From Armigeres subalbatus (Eukaryota; Arthropoda; Insecta; Diptera; Culicidae), in NCBI RefSeq assembly GCF_024139115.2, contig NC_085139.1:142278652-142342651 (forward strand): a stretch of DNA of 64,000 nt. The letters are read 5' to 3'. The number at the start of each line of letters is the position of its first letter. Position 1 is the stretch's first letter. Shown piece after piece: positions 22,604 to 33,959 of the stretch. The notes beneath the pieces were generated by a model, which ran no database searches, had not been told where the DNA came from, and saw only the letters and a program-made list of their open reading frames with translations. Both the position numbers and the translations under genes were made by a program.

Positions 22604-22622
22604 AAATTATCCTGGAATTTTT

Positions 22623-23784
22623 CCAATCAATCAACTAGCGCCAGTCACCGTTCTATCTCTGGTGTCGTTAACTACAAATGCGGAACATATGCATCACGCA
22701 TACCATTGTATTGCCCTTCAGTATTATTTATCAATTCATTACATTACAAATACAATTCGGTCAGTAAATTTAGCAGGTGTTGTATCTAACGATCTAAAAT
22801 AATTGCGGAAAATCAAAAAGAGAGATTTTCTTCGCATTAACTTACGCTCATACGGCATCAGAATACACATCACGACCCAATTCCGCACGCCTTTCACGTT
22901 CATCCTAACATTATTAAGATATCCATATATTTCGTCTTTTATCGTCCTCCAAGTCCAACGCCATTGTCATCATCATCTATCTTTTTTAACGTCCGCTCAA
23001 CACCAGTTCTGTTCTAAGAGGAATGCCTCTAAGGTGCCACTGGAGCAATGTTTGAACGAATAGATCCATATGTATAGACATAAAACATGAATTTTAAGAT
23101 GTCATCCACCTTTCACCTATGTCTTTTATGACAAACTATGCCACTTCTACCACATTTCTTCTCATGTGGCTTTGTCTTCTCATTTATTATGCCCTGAGAT
23201 ATGGAGCCGAAAGATTGTTGATTGTAATTTTGCTGATGAAAATTTTCCGTCGTTGAACCACTTAAACCACTCAATTGAAACAATAGAAATTCTGCTTCAA
23301 TAGTATAGCATTGCATCGAACCCTTACACAAATCGTAGATTAAGTTTCAGTTTCAGAGATAAAAATATACAATGTCGTTATAGATTTTGCCACAAGCTTT
23401 AATTAAGTGGACCCGATTTTATACACACATCTGACCACGAACTTACAAGTGTTTTTATTTTGAAATAGTCATGTCATCTGTGTAGAGGATGCTTAAGAAA
23501 ATGCTCGGAAAACAGTGCAGGAGATTATAAAAATGGCAAAGTTTAGTTCTATGGCAGACAGGGCGAAGGCTTTTTTAGAAACATTTGTAAGTTTATTCTG
23601 AGTACGGCATTGGTATTGTGACTCATGCCACCAAATGGTCCTCCGGAATATTTGCATATATGGAAATAAAGGCTAACCACGAAAGGGGGACAATGTATGA
23701 ATTACAACATCAACTCCATACTCATAGTGTGTACCTCATCCTCCTCTAGAAGTCACTGTTCATGTTCCTTCGCCTGTACGTTTC
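22623..23784. other. Intergenic, no gene established
   Basis: A 72-codon minus frame (23113-23331) is Gln/Asn-rich and ends in a Cys/His-rich basic tail (KKCGRSGIVCHKRHR) that faintly recalls a retroelement gag finger. No other support was seen. Confidence 0.35.
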
Positions 23785-24750
23785 GATCAAGTTATGGATA
23801 TCATTTGATTAAATTTCCGACGCGCTGACTACGACGCACTGAACGACGCATTTTCTTCCATCGATTGGCGTTTCCTAGACTTCGAACTAGATCTCAATGC
23901 CATGGTGCAGCTCTTCAACGACGAGATGCAACGAGTTATTGAAACTAATGTTCCGCTACAGCGACCACCGTTAAAACCTCCATAGTTAAACAAACGTCTT
24001 CAAAAATGGAAGCGTGTCAAGCGCTCTGCACTCCGGAGATATCGACTTAATCGCTCGCCTTGTTCCAAACGTCGCTTCTCGCTTGCCAGCAACAAGTACG
24101 TGCGCTACAACTGCATCTTGTATGCTCGCTACATAGACCGAATGCAACGAAGTCTGCGCCCATGTCCGAAACTATTCTGGTTCTTCGTCCGATCAAAACG
24201 CAAGGAAGATGGGTTGCCTTCTTTAATGTATCTCCACGAATCCTCTGCTGAAACGGCTTCCAGAAAATGCGAGTTGTTTGCTGAACATTTTATGAGTGCT
24301 TTTTCCAACATGCAAGTATCACCTACACAAATTGACGCTGCCTTACGAGATGTTGTAACAAATAGCATCGACTTCAATATCACCGAAATTTCAGAAGATC
24401 AAGTTCTTAATGTAATCCAGAGGCTAAACTACTCCGTATCTCCCAGTCCCGATGGAATTCCTTCTGCAGCTCTGAAGGAATGTTCAACTACGCTTATTAC
24501 ACCACTCGTAAAGCTGTTCAACAAATCGTTACATCAAATGGAGTTTCCTACTAGCTGGAAGGCATCGTTTTTGTCCCCTATCCACAAAAAAGGCGATAGA
24601 AATAGCGTAGCTAATTACAGAGGAATAACATCATTGTGCGCCTGCTCCAAACTATTTGAGATTATTGTTAATAATGCCCTTTTCGAATCTTGCAAGAATC
24701 ATATTTCCTGTGCCCAGCACGGGTTCTATCCGAGAAGGTCAAATGCCAAA
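23785..24750 (+). pseudogene. Jockey/CR1-like LINE fragment, endonuclease end to early RT
   Basis: Reads FRRADYDALNDAFSSIDW (23815 on), a basic linker (FWFFVRSKRKEDGLPS near 24175), then RT: SPSPDGIPSAALKE near 24440, FPTSWKASFLSPIHKKGDR near 24545, and NYRGITSLCACSKLFEIIV near 24615, ending at QHGFYPRRS near 24740. One stop near 23985 breaks the frame. The architecture matches the 736-codon LINE at 51.7-54 kb but it is a different, older copy. It stops where the GGCCAAA-type repeat begins. Confidence 0.75.
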
Positions 24751-24754
24751 TGAC

Positions 24755-24884
24755 ATTTCCTACCAAACCGTGTTCGACCTTATAACCGTTTCGCCTCATC
24801 TGGCCGACATTTTTGGCCGAATTACTTGTTCAGCAAATGACATTTTCGGCCAAATAGCCTTTCCTGCCAAACTACCTTCCCCAC
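24755..24884. repeat. TTTCGGCCAAATGACA-type degenerate repeat block
   Basis: Words such as TTTTCGGCCAAATAGCC and TGACATTTTCGGCC recur; the same vocabulary builds the foldbacks at 26.2-28.6 and 47.5-48.0 kb. Here only one orientation is present. Confidence 0.6.
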
Positions 24885-25133
24885 TGGGACATTGCCGCCT
24901 CGCTGCTTAGTGTTCATTCAACACCTCCACAGTTATTAACCGCGAGGTTTCTAAGCCAAGTTACCATTATTGCATTCGTATACCATGAGGCTAACACGAT
25001 GATACTTCTATGCCCCGGGGCGTCAAGACAATTTTCAACCCGAAAATTGACCGACACCGGGAATCGAACCCAGGCGCTCTCAACATGGTCTTGCTGTATA
25101 GCCGCATATCTTACCGCTAGGCTAAGGACTAAC
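24885..25133 (-). mobile_element. Feilai-like SINE, reverse
   Basis: Reads from the tail side: CCCCACTGGGACATTGCCGC, CGCGAGGTTTCTAAGCC, CCATGAGGCTAACACGATG, then the inverse B-box GGGAATCGAACCC near 25060 and the inverse A-box CTTACCGCTAGGC near 25110. The GAA tail is lost. Confidence 0.82.
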
Positions 25134-26165
25134 TGCCTTTTATTAAATATTATGAACATTATTAATTGATAATTTAGCATTAGCATTGTTAGGGCGTAAT
25201 TCGTATATTGGACACCTGGGAGCTGCGGACTCGATCGATTCTAATTTTCAAGATATTTAGCTTGAAGCCCGAAAATTTTTTCAGTGTTCAATGCACACGC
25301 TACGATTTTCTCACATCAAATTATCATTATGTTTATCTTTTAAAAAATAATTTCAAAGATTTCGTGGATTTATTGCATGGCATAAGTTATTGTGCCGATC
25401 GTAAAATTAAATCATGTTGTTCACTTCACTTAAAATTCGTCGTTAGGTTTGAAATGACACCAAATAATTGAGTTTTGTTAGAAATGAACTATAATTAGTA
25501 TGAGTTGATTCACACGTGTACTCTCTCGGCTGCGTTCAGAATGCTCACAAACTCTCTCGATGCGATGGATACTTTTTGGCAGCTTGCTTTGGAGATTTTT
25601 TGACAATTATTTCGACTCTATCCGCAGTTCCCAGTTGGATACTAGTGATACTCATGTTTTACTTTTGAGGTCCTTATCTAGAATGCTATCAGAAATCAAG
25701 AAGGGAAGTGGCCTTGATTCCATTCTTAAACAAAAATAACAAAAGCATGAGGATTACTACTCCTGGCCACGCCCATCTTCACCGTTACTAGGGAGAGGAA
25801 CAATGTGTTGATGTGGTACTCACTTAACGAGAGGCCACCGACTTAGCGACACCCTCATAAGTACCACGAAGTTGGATAATGAGGAAAGTATTCGTTGGGT
25901 CAGGATTTGCCTGAGGCTGGTAAAGTAACTGTCCAAGGTAGATAGATCCAGGTAGGTAGGTAGGTAGATCTTACCCCGTAACACACCACGTCCACATGCA
26001 GCGTTAAGGGTAGCAGGGAACAATATTAATTGATGATTTCTCTAAGAACCTCTTCTTTTCTGAAAATTGTAGATTTATATAGGTATGATAATTAAAAGTA
26101 TCATACGATGAAGTATAAAATATATTCTATATATGTACATAACAATGAATTTCTATCTGTACATA
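25134..26165. other. Intergenic with a (GGTA)n tract
   Basis: No gene seen. (GGTA)n/(AGAT)n at about 25940-25970. The block 25760-26030 has higher GC than its surroundings and could be a repeat fragment, but I do not recognise it. Confidence 0.4.
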
Positions 26166-26169
26166 ACAA

Positions 26170-28600
26170 TGAATTACGCCGCCGCCGACATTTTTGCACC
26201 GGCGCGCCGCCATTTAAAATTTGTCACGCCGCTAATCTATCATTTTCCACGCCGATTCAAATTTGAAGAAGTCCGTAAAATTTCCTGATTGATCCTGCAA
26301 CCTCGTTGAAACATCAGAGAATTTTTCGTAAAAGTACCAATGATTATCTTGAAAATATTATACAATTTTTTATTGAAATTTCTAAAAACTCTTCGTAAAA
26401 ACTAAGAAAAAACTTTCATAATGTTTCGAGATTATTTTTAAGTTTCGAGAATTCTTTGGAATTACCAAGCGGAGCTCTTTGGATTTCCCAACGGAAATTG
26501 TTTGGAATTACAGCCAAAAATTCTTCGGATTTTACATGAGAATCTCATCAGGATATTGTTGTTGAAGTCATCAGAAGTTGTTCCAAATCTCTACAGATAA
26601 ATATTCTGAATATCTGCGGAAAGTTTCGGTTGAGTACTCTTCATAATTTACACAGAATATCCTTCATAGTTGTACGATATTATGATTGGAAGATGCTTCA
26701 ACGTTGATTTTCTCAATCTAGATTAATTAAGACGACTAGTTTGGCATAGCCAACGTTCAAACAGAAAATTCTTCGGAATATCCGCGAGAGACTCCCAGGA
26801 ATTTCAAAAATTCTTCAAAGCTTCCGCGGAAGATTGTTTAAAACGTAAATTTAAAAAAATGGGATACTCAACGGAAAATAGCTCGAACTTGTTTAAGGAT
26901 TTTCTTTGGATTTATACAAAAAAATCTTTTCATTATCCATAATAAATTCTTGGGAATTTCGAATGACCGAAAGCACCAGACGGCCGAACTGGTAGTTTGC
27001 CTGAAAAAGCCGTTTTCCCAAACAAGTCGTCTGACCGAAATGATCGTTTGGCCATAGAAGTCATTAGAAAAAAAAATGCCTTGTGGCCATTTGGCAGAAA
27101 ATGTTCTTTGGCATACGGAATTTTGGCATAACGTCAATTACTGAATGGATAATATTATAATAAAAAATGGCCACCTGTTTACCGAAATTGTCAAATGACA
27201 ATTGAACACATTTCCGTGACCTTTCTATTTTTCAAGTCGAAACTGGCCGTTATGTCAAAAGTTTTCTAACCAATTTTCATTTAGTCAAGCCGAACTGCTG
27301 AACGGTAATCTAAACGGATATCATGTCGGAAATTGTTTGACCGAAAATGTAGTTTGGCTGAAAGCAACATACAGCCGAAAGGAGCATTCGACTAAAACTG
27401 CCGTTCGGCCGAAAAAGTCATTTGAACGAATAGATCATTTGACCGAAAATGCAGTTTGGTAAGAATTAAATTTTGTAAGAATTCGTTTAGCCGAATAGGT
27501 CATTTGACAGAACATGCCGTTTGGCCGAAAGGGTTGTTTTGCAGAAAGGATGTTTTCGGGCCAATTATCTTTTTCTGCCAAATTGCCATTTTATATGTCG
27601 TTTTCGGTCAAACAACATTTGCGGACAAACTATTTTCGACCTATTAGCAGTTTCGGATACACATTCAATTCGGCTTAATGGGATTTGGTTCGATATTTTT
27701 TGGCCTGAATCGGCTTACAAAGTAGAGAGGTTGCGAAATTTCGTTTAGCGATCTTTTGACAATAAGGCCATTTCACCGTAAATGTCATTTGGCCAAATGG
27801 GTGGACATTTTTCACCAAATTATCTGTTCAGTAATTGACATTTGGCCATGTGACTCGTTGGGCTAAACAACATTTTCGTTTAAATTACCTATTCCATTTC
27901 GACAAAACGGTATTTCGGGCTGATGACCTATTCGGCCAAATGATCATTTCGACCAAACGACCTGTTGGGGAAAACGACTTTTTTGGCCAAATTCGTTCGG
28001 ACGTATATTGCTTTCAGCTCATGCATTTTCCCAATAATTTCTTATGAACAAGAATTTTCTATTTTATCGTTGGCCACGCCAAACTATACGTCTTGTTTTA
28101 TCTAGACTGAGCAAGCTAACGTTAAAACACTCATTCTACTAGCCGCACTCTTCTACAACTATAAAGAATTTTCTGAGTAAATTTCGAAAAATATTCAACA
28201 GAAACTCAACAGGAACTTTCCGCGAATATTCCTGTAATTTGTAATTTGGAACAATTTCTTATGTTAATTCCAAAGAATCTCCCGTTGAAATTCAAATCAA
28301 TTTTCTTTTGGATTATCAAAGAGCTTCTGGTGGTAATACTCGAAACTTCAAAGTGGTTTCCGTGAATAATCCGAAAATTATTTCCAAATGAATATTTTGG
28401 AAAAACTTGGAAGAAGTTCATCAAATTTTCCAGGCGAAATTCGAAAGAAAGAAAAATCTCAAACAGTCTTATTTAAAAAATCACCACGCCGATTCACGCC
28501 GCCGCCGCTGGCTAAAATGGCTTTCGGCGTGACGCCGAAAACGCCGCCGCCGCCGCTGAATATCGTTCTGAATTCTTTAAAACACAATTTCCATTAGATA
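26170..28600. mobile_element. Large foldback (inverted-repeat) element, about 2.4 kb
   Basis: The two halves are diverged reverse complements with the hinge near 27550. Clear pairs are: left 26555-26680 (GCGGAAAGTTTCGGTTGAG, AATTTACACAGAATATCC, CATAGTTGTA) with right 28140-28250, and left 26700-26780 (AGACGACTAGTTTGGCATAG, CCAACGTTCAAACAGAAAAT) with right 28060-28125. The centre (26980-28010) is made of TTTGGCCGAAA words to the left and TTTCGGCCAAA words to the right. GCCGCCGCC-rich sequence caps both ends. No ORF. Confidence 0.82.
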
Positions 28601-28641
28601 GCTACATATTCTAAGCGTTATTTCTCTTACATACTCCTTTT

Positions 28642-28894
28642 GGCCCGATGCCCACACGTCTTTTCAACGCAACGTACACGTACAAAATAACGCAGGTGTC
28701 CATCGACGCTGACGCTGTTTTAGGCCCGATGGCCACGTAGCGTCTTTTCAACGCTGCGTGCTCACGGCGTTCAAAGGACGCATGTGTGCATCGGGAAAAA
28801 GCGGTAACGCAGCGTCACCGCACCGATGCACACCTTCGTTTTTTCAACGCCACGTGCACGCAGCGTTCAAAAAACGCTACGTGGGCATCGGGCC
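28642..28894. mobile_element. MITE with GGCCCGATGCCCACG ends, about 253 bp
   Basis: GGCCCGATGCCCACAC...TCTTTTCAACGC at the left is repeated inverted at the right (GCGTTCAAAAAACGC...GTGGGCATCGGGCC), arms about 30 bp. A second, internal copy of the end word (GGCCCGATGGCCACGTAGCG) starts near 28723. A fragment of one end recurs at 34990-35032. No clear target duplication. Confidence 0.72.
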
Positions 28895-28959
28895 TTACCG
28901 CTTCTTCCCGATGTACACTTGCGTCATTTTATTAAGCATATGCGGTATTTCGAAAAAAT

Positions 28960-29125
28960 TCGTTTCAGGTGGTTCGAAACGAAATTCCGCGGAATTTCGC
29001 GGAATTTGAGCATGGCGAAATCTGATTTCTTCATTTCGTTTCGTTTCGTAAAATTACAAAAAATTCGTAAGAAAAAAACAGCTTTTCACGAAATTTAACG
29101 GAATTCCGCGGAATTTCGAAACAAT
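28960..29125. repeat. CGAAACGAAA / CCGCGGAATTTCG repeat
   Basis: Short words TTTCGTTTCG and GGAATTCCGCGGAATTTCG recur in both orientations. The same vocabulary is at 34740-34960. Confidence 0.6.
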
Positions 29126-29226
29126 TTTAAACTTAAACCATACTTTATATTAGCAAAAATTTTGGCTGCGCCGCTGAACTATTTTCAAAACTTTATGTTA
29201 TACATTTTTTTTCTATTAACGCTTAC

Positions 29227-29495
29227 TTCTTCTTCTTCAATGATTCTACATTCCAACTGGAACTTGATCTGGTTTTCAACTTAGTATTCTATTAGCATTT
29301 CCTCAGTTATTAATTGAACACTTTTCTATGTCCGCCATTGCATGAGTATGTATCTTGTGTGGCAAGTACAATGGGTACACTATGTCCAGTGTGTCGAGAA
29401 AGTTTCCAACCCGAAAACATCGTTGACACGACCAACAATCGAGCTCGCCATATCCGGATTGGCAATCCTACGCCTTTGTTCGCATAGCTATTTGA
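29227..29495 (-). mobile_element. tRNA-derived SINE, family 2, reverse
   Basis: Starts with the inverse GAA tail (CTTCTTCTTC), then TACATTCCAACTGGAACTTG, TTGCATGAGTATGTATCTTG, and the inverse B-box ACAATCGAGCTCGCC near 29435. Paired with 9262-9522 and 50958-51237. Confidence 0.78.
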
Positions 29496-29904
29496 GATGC
29501 TTACACATAACCCCGTTCTGAGTCGACAAATACGTGTTTAGTTTTCTTCTATAAAACGTCTTCAGTATTTTGTTAGAAATATCTAACAGAAAACGAAAAG
29601 TATCTTTAACTATTCTATCCTATTTGTGTAGAAGTAACCAGATATGAATCAGATCAGTATAGCATTGTCAAAGATGCAAAGTCGTGTCGTGGATTCTATA
29701 GGGCCTTTTGAAGTCATTTTTCAGCGCCTCTTATTAATAACCGATTTCTTCACCTCCACTTCGGCCTCAAACCAGGTTTAGGGACATGAGTAAGCACCGC
29801 TTAAAAGTTTTTTTTTCCTTGTCGAGTATTTTTTAATCACTGCGACAATTTTTTGATCTATTGTAATATATTCCCCTTTTTTTCTAGCTATGTCATTATG
29901 GCGT
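29496..29904. other. Intergenic, no gene seen
   Basis: Contains GATTTCTTCACCTCCACTTCGG (about 29746), a word also found near 40920 and, inverted, near 42225; otherwise nothing recognised. Confidence 0.4.
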
Positions 29905-30815
29905 ATCGCTATTGGTAGTGATCGCCACACGGCTCAGCTTTTCGAATGAAATGCACCACCGAATTGGGATTTGTTCTACCAAGCTCAAGTGGTTCTATAA
30001 GTCTTGTTCGAAGAATTGCCGGACAACGGTATAACAGATGCTCTGAGTCTTCTTTTTCTATGTCACAGAAGCGACATAGATCATTTTGAAGTGTCCCTAT
30101 AAGCTTCAAATGATTTCGACTCGCACAATGACCTGTAATGAGACCCGTATAAGTGCTTAGGTCTCTTTTAGATAATTCTAAGATGTTGCGAGTCATGGAA
30201 ACATTTGGAGTGATAAAGCGTTTCGATTGCCTGGCATTAGTGGCGTTCCTAAAATTGGTTTCTATTTTCATAGATTCCCATACCTTCATACGAAGAGAAG
30301 AAGTTGGTAAGCTGCAAAAAGGTTCCGGTCCTGTAAACCGATTTGATGATCCGAGGCTCGCTAGCATATCGGCTTTTTCGTCACCATCTATTCCACAGTG
30401 TCCTGGAACCCAATATAGATTGACTTGGTTCCGACAAGACAATTTTTGGAGGAACTGAATGCATTCCCAAACTTGTTTTGAAGTGCATGTTGCCGACTTT
30501 AGAGCATTCAAAGCTGCTTGGATGTCGGACATTATGCATATATTTGAGTGTCTATAGTTCCTACGCAAACATATTACAGAACACTCTAGAACTGCATAAA
30601 CTTCCGCTTGGAATACGGATGGCCAACTGCCTATGTGAATCGATATGTCTATCCCAGGGCCAGTAACTCCTGCTCCCATTTGGTTGTTCAATTTTGAACC
30701 GTCAGTGTAAAACGTAATTGATCCTGAACGAAGTGTTAGTCCTATGTATTGCGCCCAGGATCAATTCTTTTGAACAGTCAATTGAAATTGTACTTTTTCT
30801 TCATCCACACAGCAA
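29905..30815 (-). pseudogene. LINE RNase H domain and C-terminal finger (3' half of a split LINE)
   Basis: A long open frame (about 30720 down to 29909) encodes an RNase H with all four expected acidic positions: FYTDGSK, FQAEVYAVLE, IMSDIQAAL and DEKAD, plus the YWVPGHCGI segment. A C-terminal CRFCDIEKEDSEHLLYRC motif (CCHC) follows. Such domains follow RT in I-, R1- and Loa-type LINEs. The RT part of the same element lies at 33960-34440, displaced by the 30816-33959 insert. The frame is intact over 260 codons, so the insert is not very old relative to the LINE. Confidence 0.82.
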
Positions 30816-31240
30816 AAAATATATTAATATGCCGCTACGTATTTTCGTAAAACGTACATGAAAATCCGACGTAATAACATATTTTACGTAATAATGTGTA
30901 ATATTGACGCTTTATTAAATTCCTCGCCGCAACATTCAATTGAGAAAGTTATTTTTTCAGTTACGTCGATACAACGCCAAATTACCTGCCAAATAGGTGA
31001 ATATCGCAAAATCAGCGTAATATTACCGCCACCATCAGTGATATCGCTTCATAATGTATGCTGTAGATGTCAACAAAGCCGGCAGTCAGTCCAGTTTTCA
31101 CTCCATCCTATTCGTATCGGAATACGATTATCATTAAATATTATTAGTTTAATTGCTTTTTTTAATCTAAATTAGGTCTTAGGAAGTGATAGAAATGTGA
31201 AAAGAGTGTTTCCGACCTGTAACTGGGAGAAAATCTGTTC
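30816..31240. other. Left part of the insert within the LINE
   Basis: AT-rich sequence with TACGTAATAA-type words. It may hold upstream exon or promoter sequence for the exon series that follows. Nothing recognised. Confidence 0.35.
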
Positions 31241-31964
31241 ATGGGTAAGTTTTGTATGTAGTTTAATTTGTACCCAGCCGGTGCAATTTATCATATCATT
31301 TTTCAGTGAGGCTAATATCGGAAGGATGCTATGGAGCTGCAGAATTCGTTCATACCCACAAGGAGCCGGCATTGGAAAATGGACTTGTACAGGTAAGTTT
31401 CTGAAAGATTATTTTTTCGATCGCCTGACGACTAATTGTGAGATTTTTTACTACTTGATGGACTACAGCTCTTCGATGAACCTACGCCGAATGAAGTATC
31501 CTTCTCCCCTGGACTCGATCCTGGGCCAATCGCTTCCAGTCGCCCTGAACATTGAGCGCCCTCAGGTGCTCTTCAATGGCAAAAAGCCATCGTGTACGCG
31601 GCCTTCCTTTAAAGATTCAAAATCGTCCTCGGATAATTGAACCAGTAACCGGTCTCTGCAATCAGACGTCAGACTTTCCTGCAGAGCCAAACTATCGAGA
31701 TCATGCAAAAATTAAACCGCGCAGGTAAGTTATAATTTCTAATCGACTAAAATAAAACCTCGACCAGTACTGAACAGTTGATGAGTTATTTAATATTTGT
31801 TACAGGTACGGAACAAACTGCCGGGTTCAGAGCAATCAAGTGGACTGAGACCAACGGAAGTAGTTGCGAAGCAATGCAAACATGCGGTGACATGCGGGAA
31901 GACGAACAATGCAGTCACGACCGGACCAGCATCATATGGCTGCAGCATCGAAGATTAAAAGGAC
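31241..31964 (+). pseudogene. Unrecognised multi-exon coding block, probably decayed
   Basis: Three short introns have good consensus: 31245-31306 (GTAAGT...TTTCAG, 62 bp), 31393-31468 (GTAAGT...TACAG, 76 bp) and 31725-31805 (GTAAGT...TTACAG, 81 bp). A fourth donor (GTATGT) is at 31965. From ATG 31241 the first two introns splice in frame: MVRLISEGCYGAAEFVHTH, then across the second junction ENGLVQLFDEPTPNEVSFSP, to a stop near 31555. A different frame of the same exon then stays open to 31724, which suggests a frameshift. I do not recognise the protein. It could be a host gene piece or a spliced transposon ORF. Confidence 0.5.
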
Positions 31965-31984
31965 GTATGTAACTGGATATATTT

Positions 31985-33959
31985 AAAATCTTAAGATCTT
32001 AAAATCTTAAAATCTTAAAATCTTAAAATCTTAAAATCTTAAAATCTTAAAATCTTAAAATCTTAAAATCTTAAAATCTTAAAATCTTAAAATCTTAAAA
32101 TCTTAAAATCTTAAAATCTTAAAATCTTAAAATCTTAAAATCTTAAAATCTTAAAATCTTAAAATCTTAAAATCTTAAAATCTTAAAATCTTAAAATCTT
32201 AAAATCTAGAATTTTAGAATCTTACAATCTTAAAATCTTAAAAATCTTATAATCTTAAAATCTTAAAATCTTAAAATCTTAAAATCTTAAAATCTTAAAA
32301 TCTAAAATCTTAAAATCTTAAAATTCAAAATCTTAAAATCTTAAAATCTTAAAATCTTAAAATCTTAAAATCTTAAAATCTTAAATTAAAATCTTAAAAT
32401 CTTAAAATCTTAAAATTAAAATCTTAAAATCTAAATCTTAAAATCTTAAAATCTTAAAATCTTAAAATCTTAAAATCTTAAAATCTTAAAATCTTAAAAT
32501 CTTAAAATCTTAAAATCTTAAAATCTTAAAATCTTAAAATCTTAAAATCTTAAAATCTTAAAATCTTAAAATCTTAAAATCTTAAAATCTTAAAATCTAA
32601 AATTAAAATCTTAAAATCTTAAAATCTTAAAATCTTAAAATCTTAAAATTCAAAAAATCTTAAAAATCTTAAAATCTTAAAAATCTTAAAATCTTAAAAT
32701 CTTAAAATCTTAAAATCTTAAAATTAAAATTCAAAATCTTAAAATCTTAAAATCTTAAAATTAAAATCTTAAAATCTTAAAATTCAAAATCTTAAAATCT
32801 TAAAATCTTAAAATCTCAAATCTTAAAATCTTAAAATTCAAAATCTTAAAATCTTAAAAATCTTAAAATCTTAAAATCTTAAAATCTTAAAATCTTAAAA
32901 TCTTAAAATTAAAATCTTAAAACTAAAATCTTAAAATCTAAAATCTTAAAATCTTAAAATCTAAAATTTTTAATATCTTAATATCTTAAAATCTAAAAAT
33001 CTTAAAATCTTAAAATCTTAAAATCTTAAAATCTTAAAATCTTAAAATTCAAAATCTTAAAATTCAAAATCTTAAAATCTTAAAATCTTAAAATCTTAAA
33101 ATTCAAAATCTTAAAATCTTAAAATCTTAAAATCTTAAAATCTTAAAATCTTAAATCTTAAAATCTTAAAATCTTAAAATCTTAAAATCTTAAAATCTTA
33201 AAATCTTAAATTCAAAATCTTAAAATCTTAAAATTCAAAATCTTAAAATCTTAAAATCTTAAAATCTTAAAATCTTAAAATCTTAAAATCTTAAAATCTT
33301 AAAATCTTAAAATCTTAAAATCTTAAAATTCAAAATCTTAAAATCTTAAATCTTAAAATCTTAAAATCTTAAAATCTTAAAATCTTAAAATCTTAAAATC
33401 TTAAAATCTTAAAATCTTAAAATCTTAAAATCTTAAAATCTTAAAATCTTAAAATCTTAAAATCTTAAAATCTTAAAATCTTAAAATCTTAAAATCTTAA
33501 AATCTTAAAATTCAAAAATCTTAAAATCAAAATCTTAAAATCTTAAAATCTTAAAATCCTAAAATCTTAAAATCTTAAAATCTCAAAATCTTAAAATCTT
33601 AAAATCCTAAAATCTTAAAATCTTAAAATCTTAAAATCTTAAAATCTTAAAATCTTAAAATCTTAAAATCTTAAAATCTTAAAATCTTAAAATCTTAAAA
33701 TCTTAAAATCTTAAAATCTTAAAATCTTAAAATCTTAAAATCTTAAAATCTTAAAATCTTAAAATCTTAAAATCTTAAAATCTTAAAATCTTAAGATTCA
33801 AAATCTTAAAATCTTAAAATCTTAAAATCTTAAAATCTTAAAATCTTAAAATCTTAAAATCTTAAAATCTTAAAATCTTAAAATCTTAAAATCTTAAAAT
33901 CTTAAAATCTTAAAATCTTAAAATCTTAAAATCTTAAAATCTTAAAATCTTAAAATCTT
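31985..33959. repeat. (TTAAAATC)n simple satellite, about 2 kb
   Basis: About 240 copies of the 8-bp unit, with frequent variants (TTAAAATTCAAAATC, AAAAATC, TAAATC). It starts 20 bp after the GTATGT donor at 31965 and ends exactly against the LINE RT segment at 33960. There is one C and no G per unit on the plus strand. Confidence 0.97.

Noticed and set aside
23113..23331. Gag zinc-finger remnant of an LTR retrotransposon
   Set aside because: Only 72 codons and no clear CCHC spacing; neighbours give no support.
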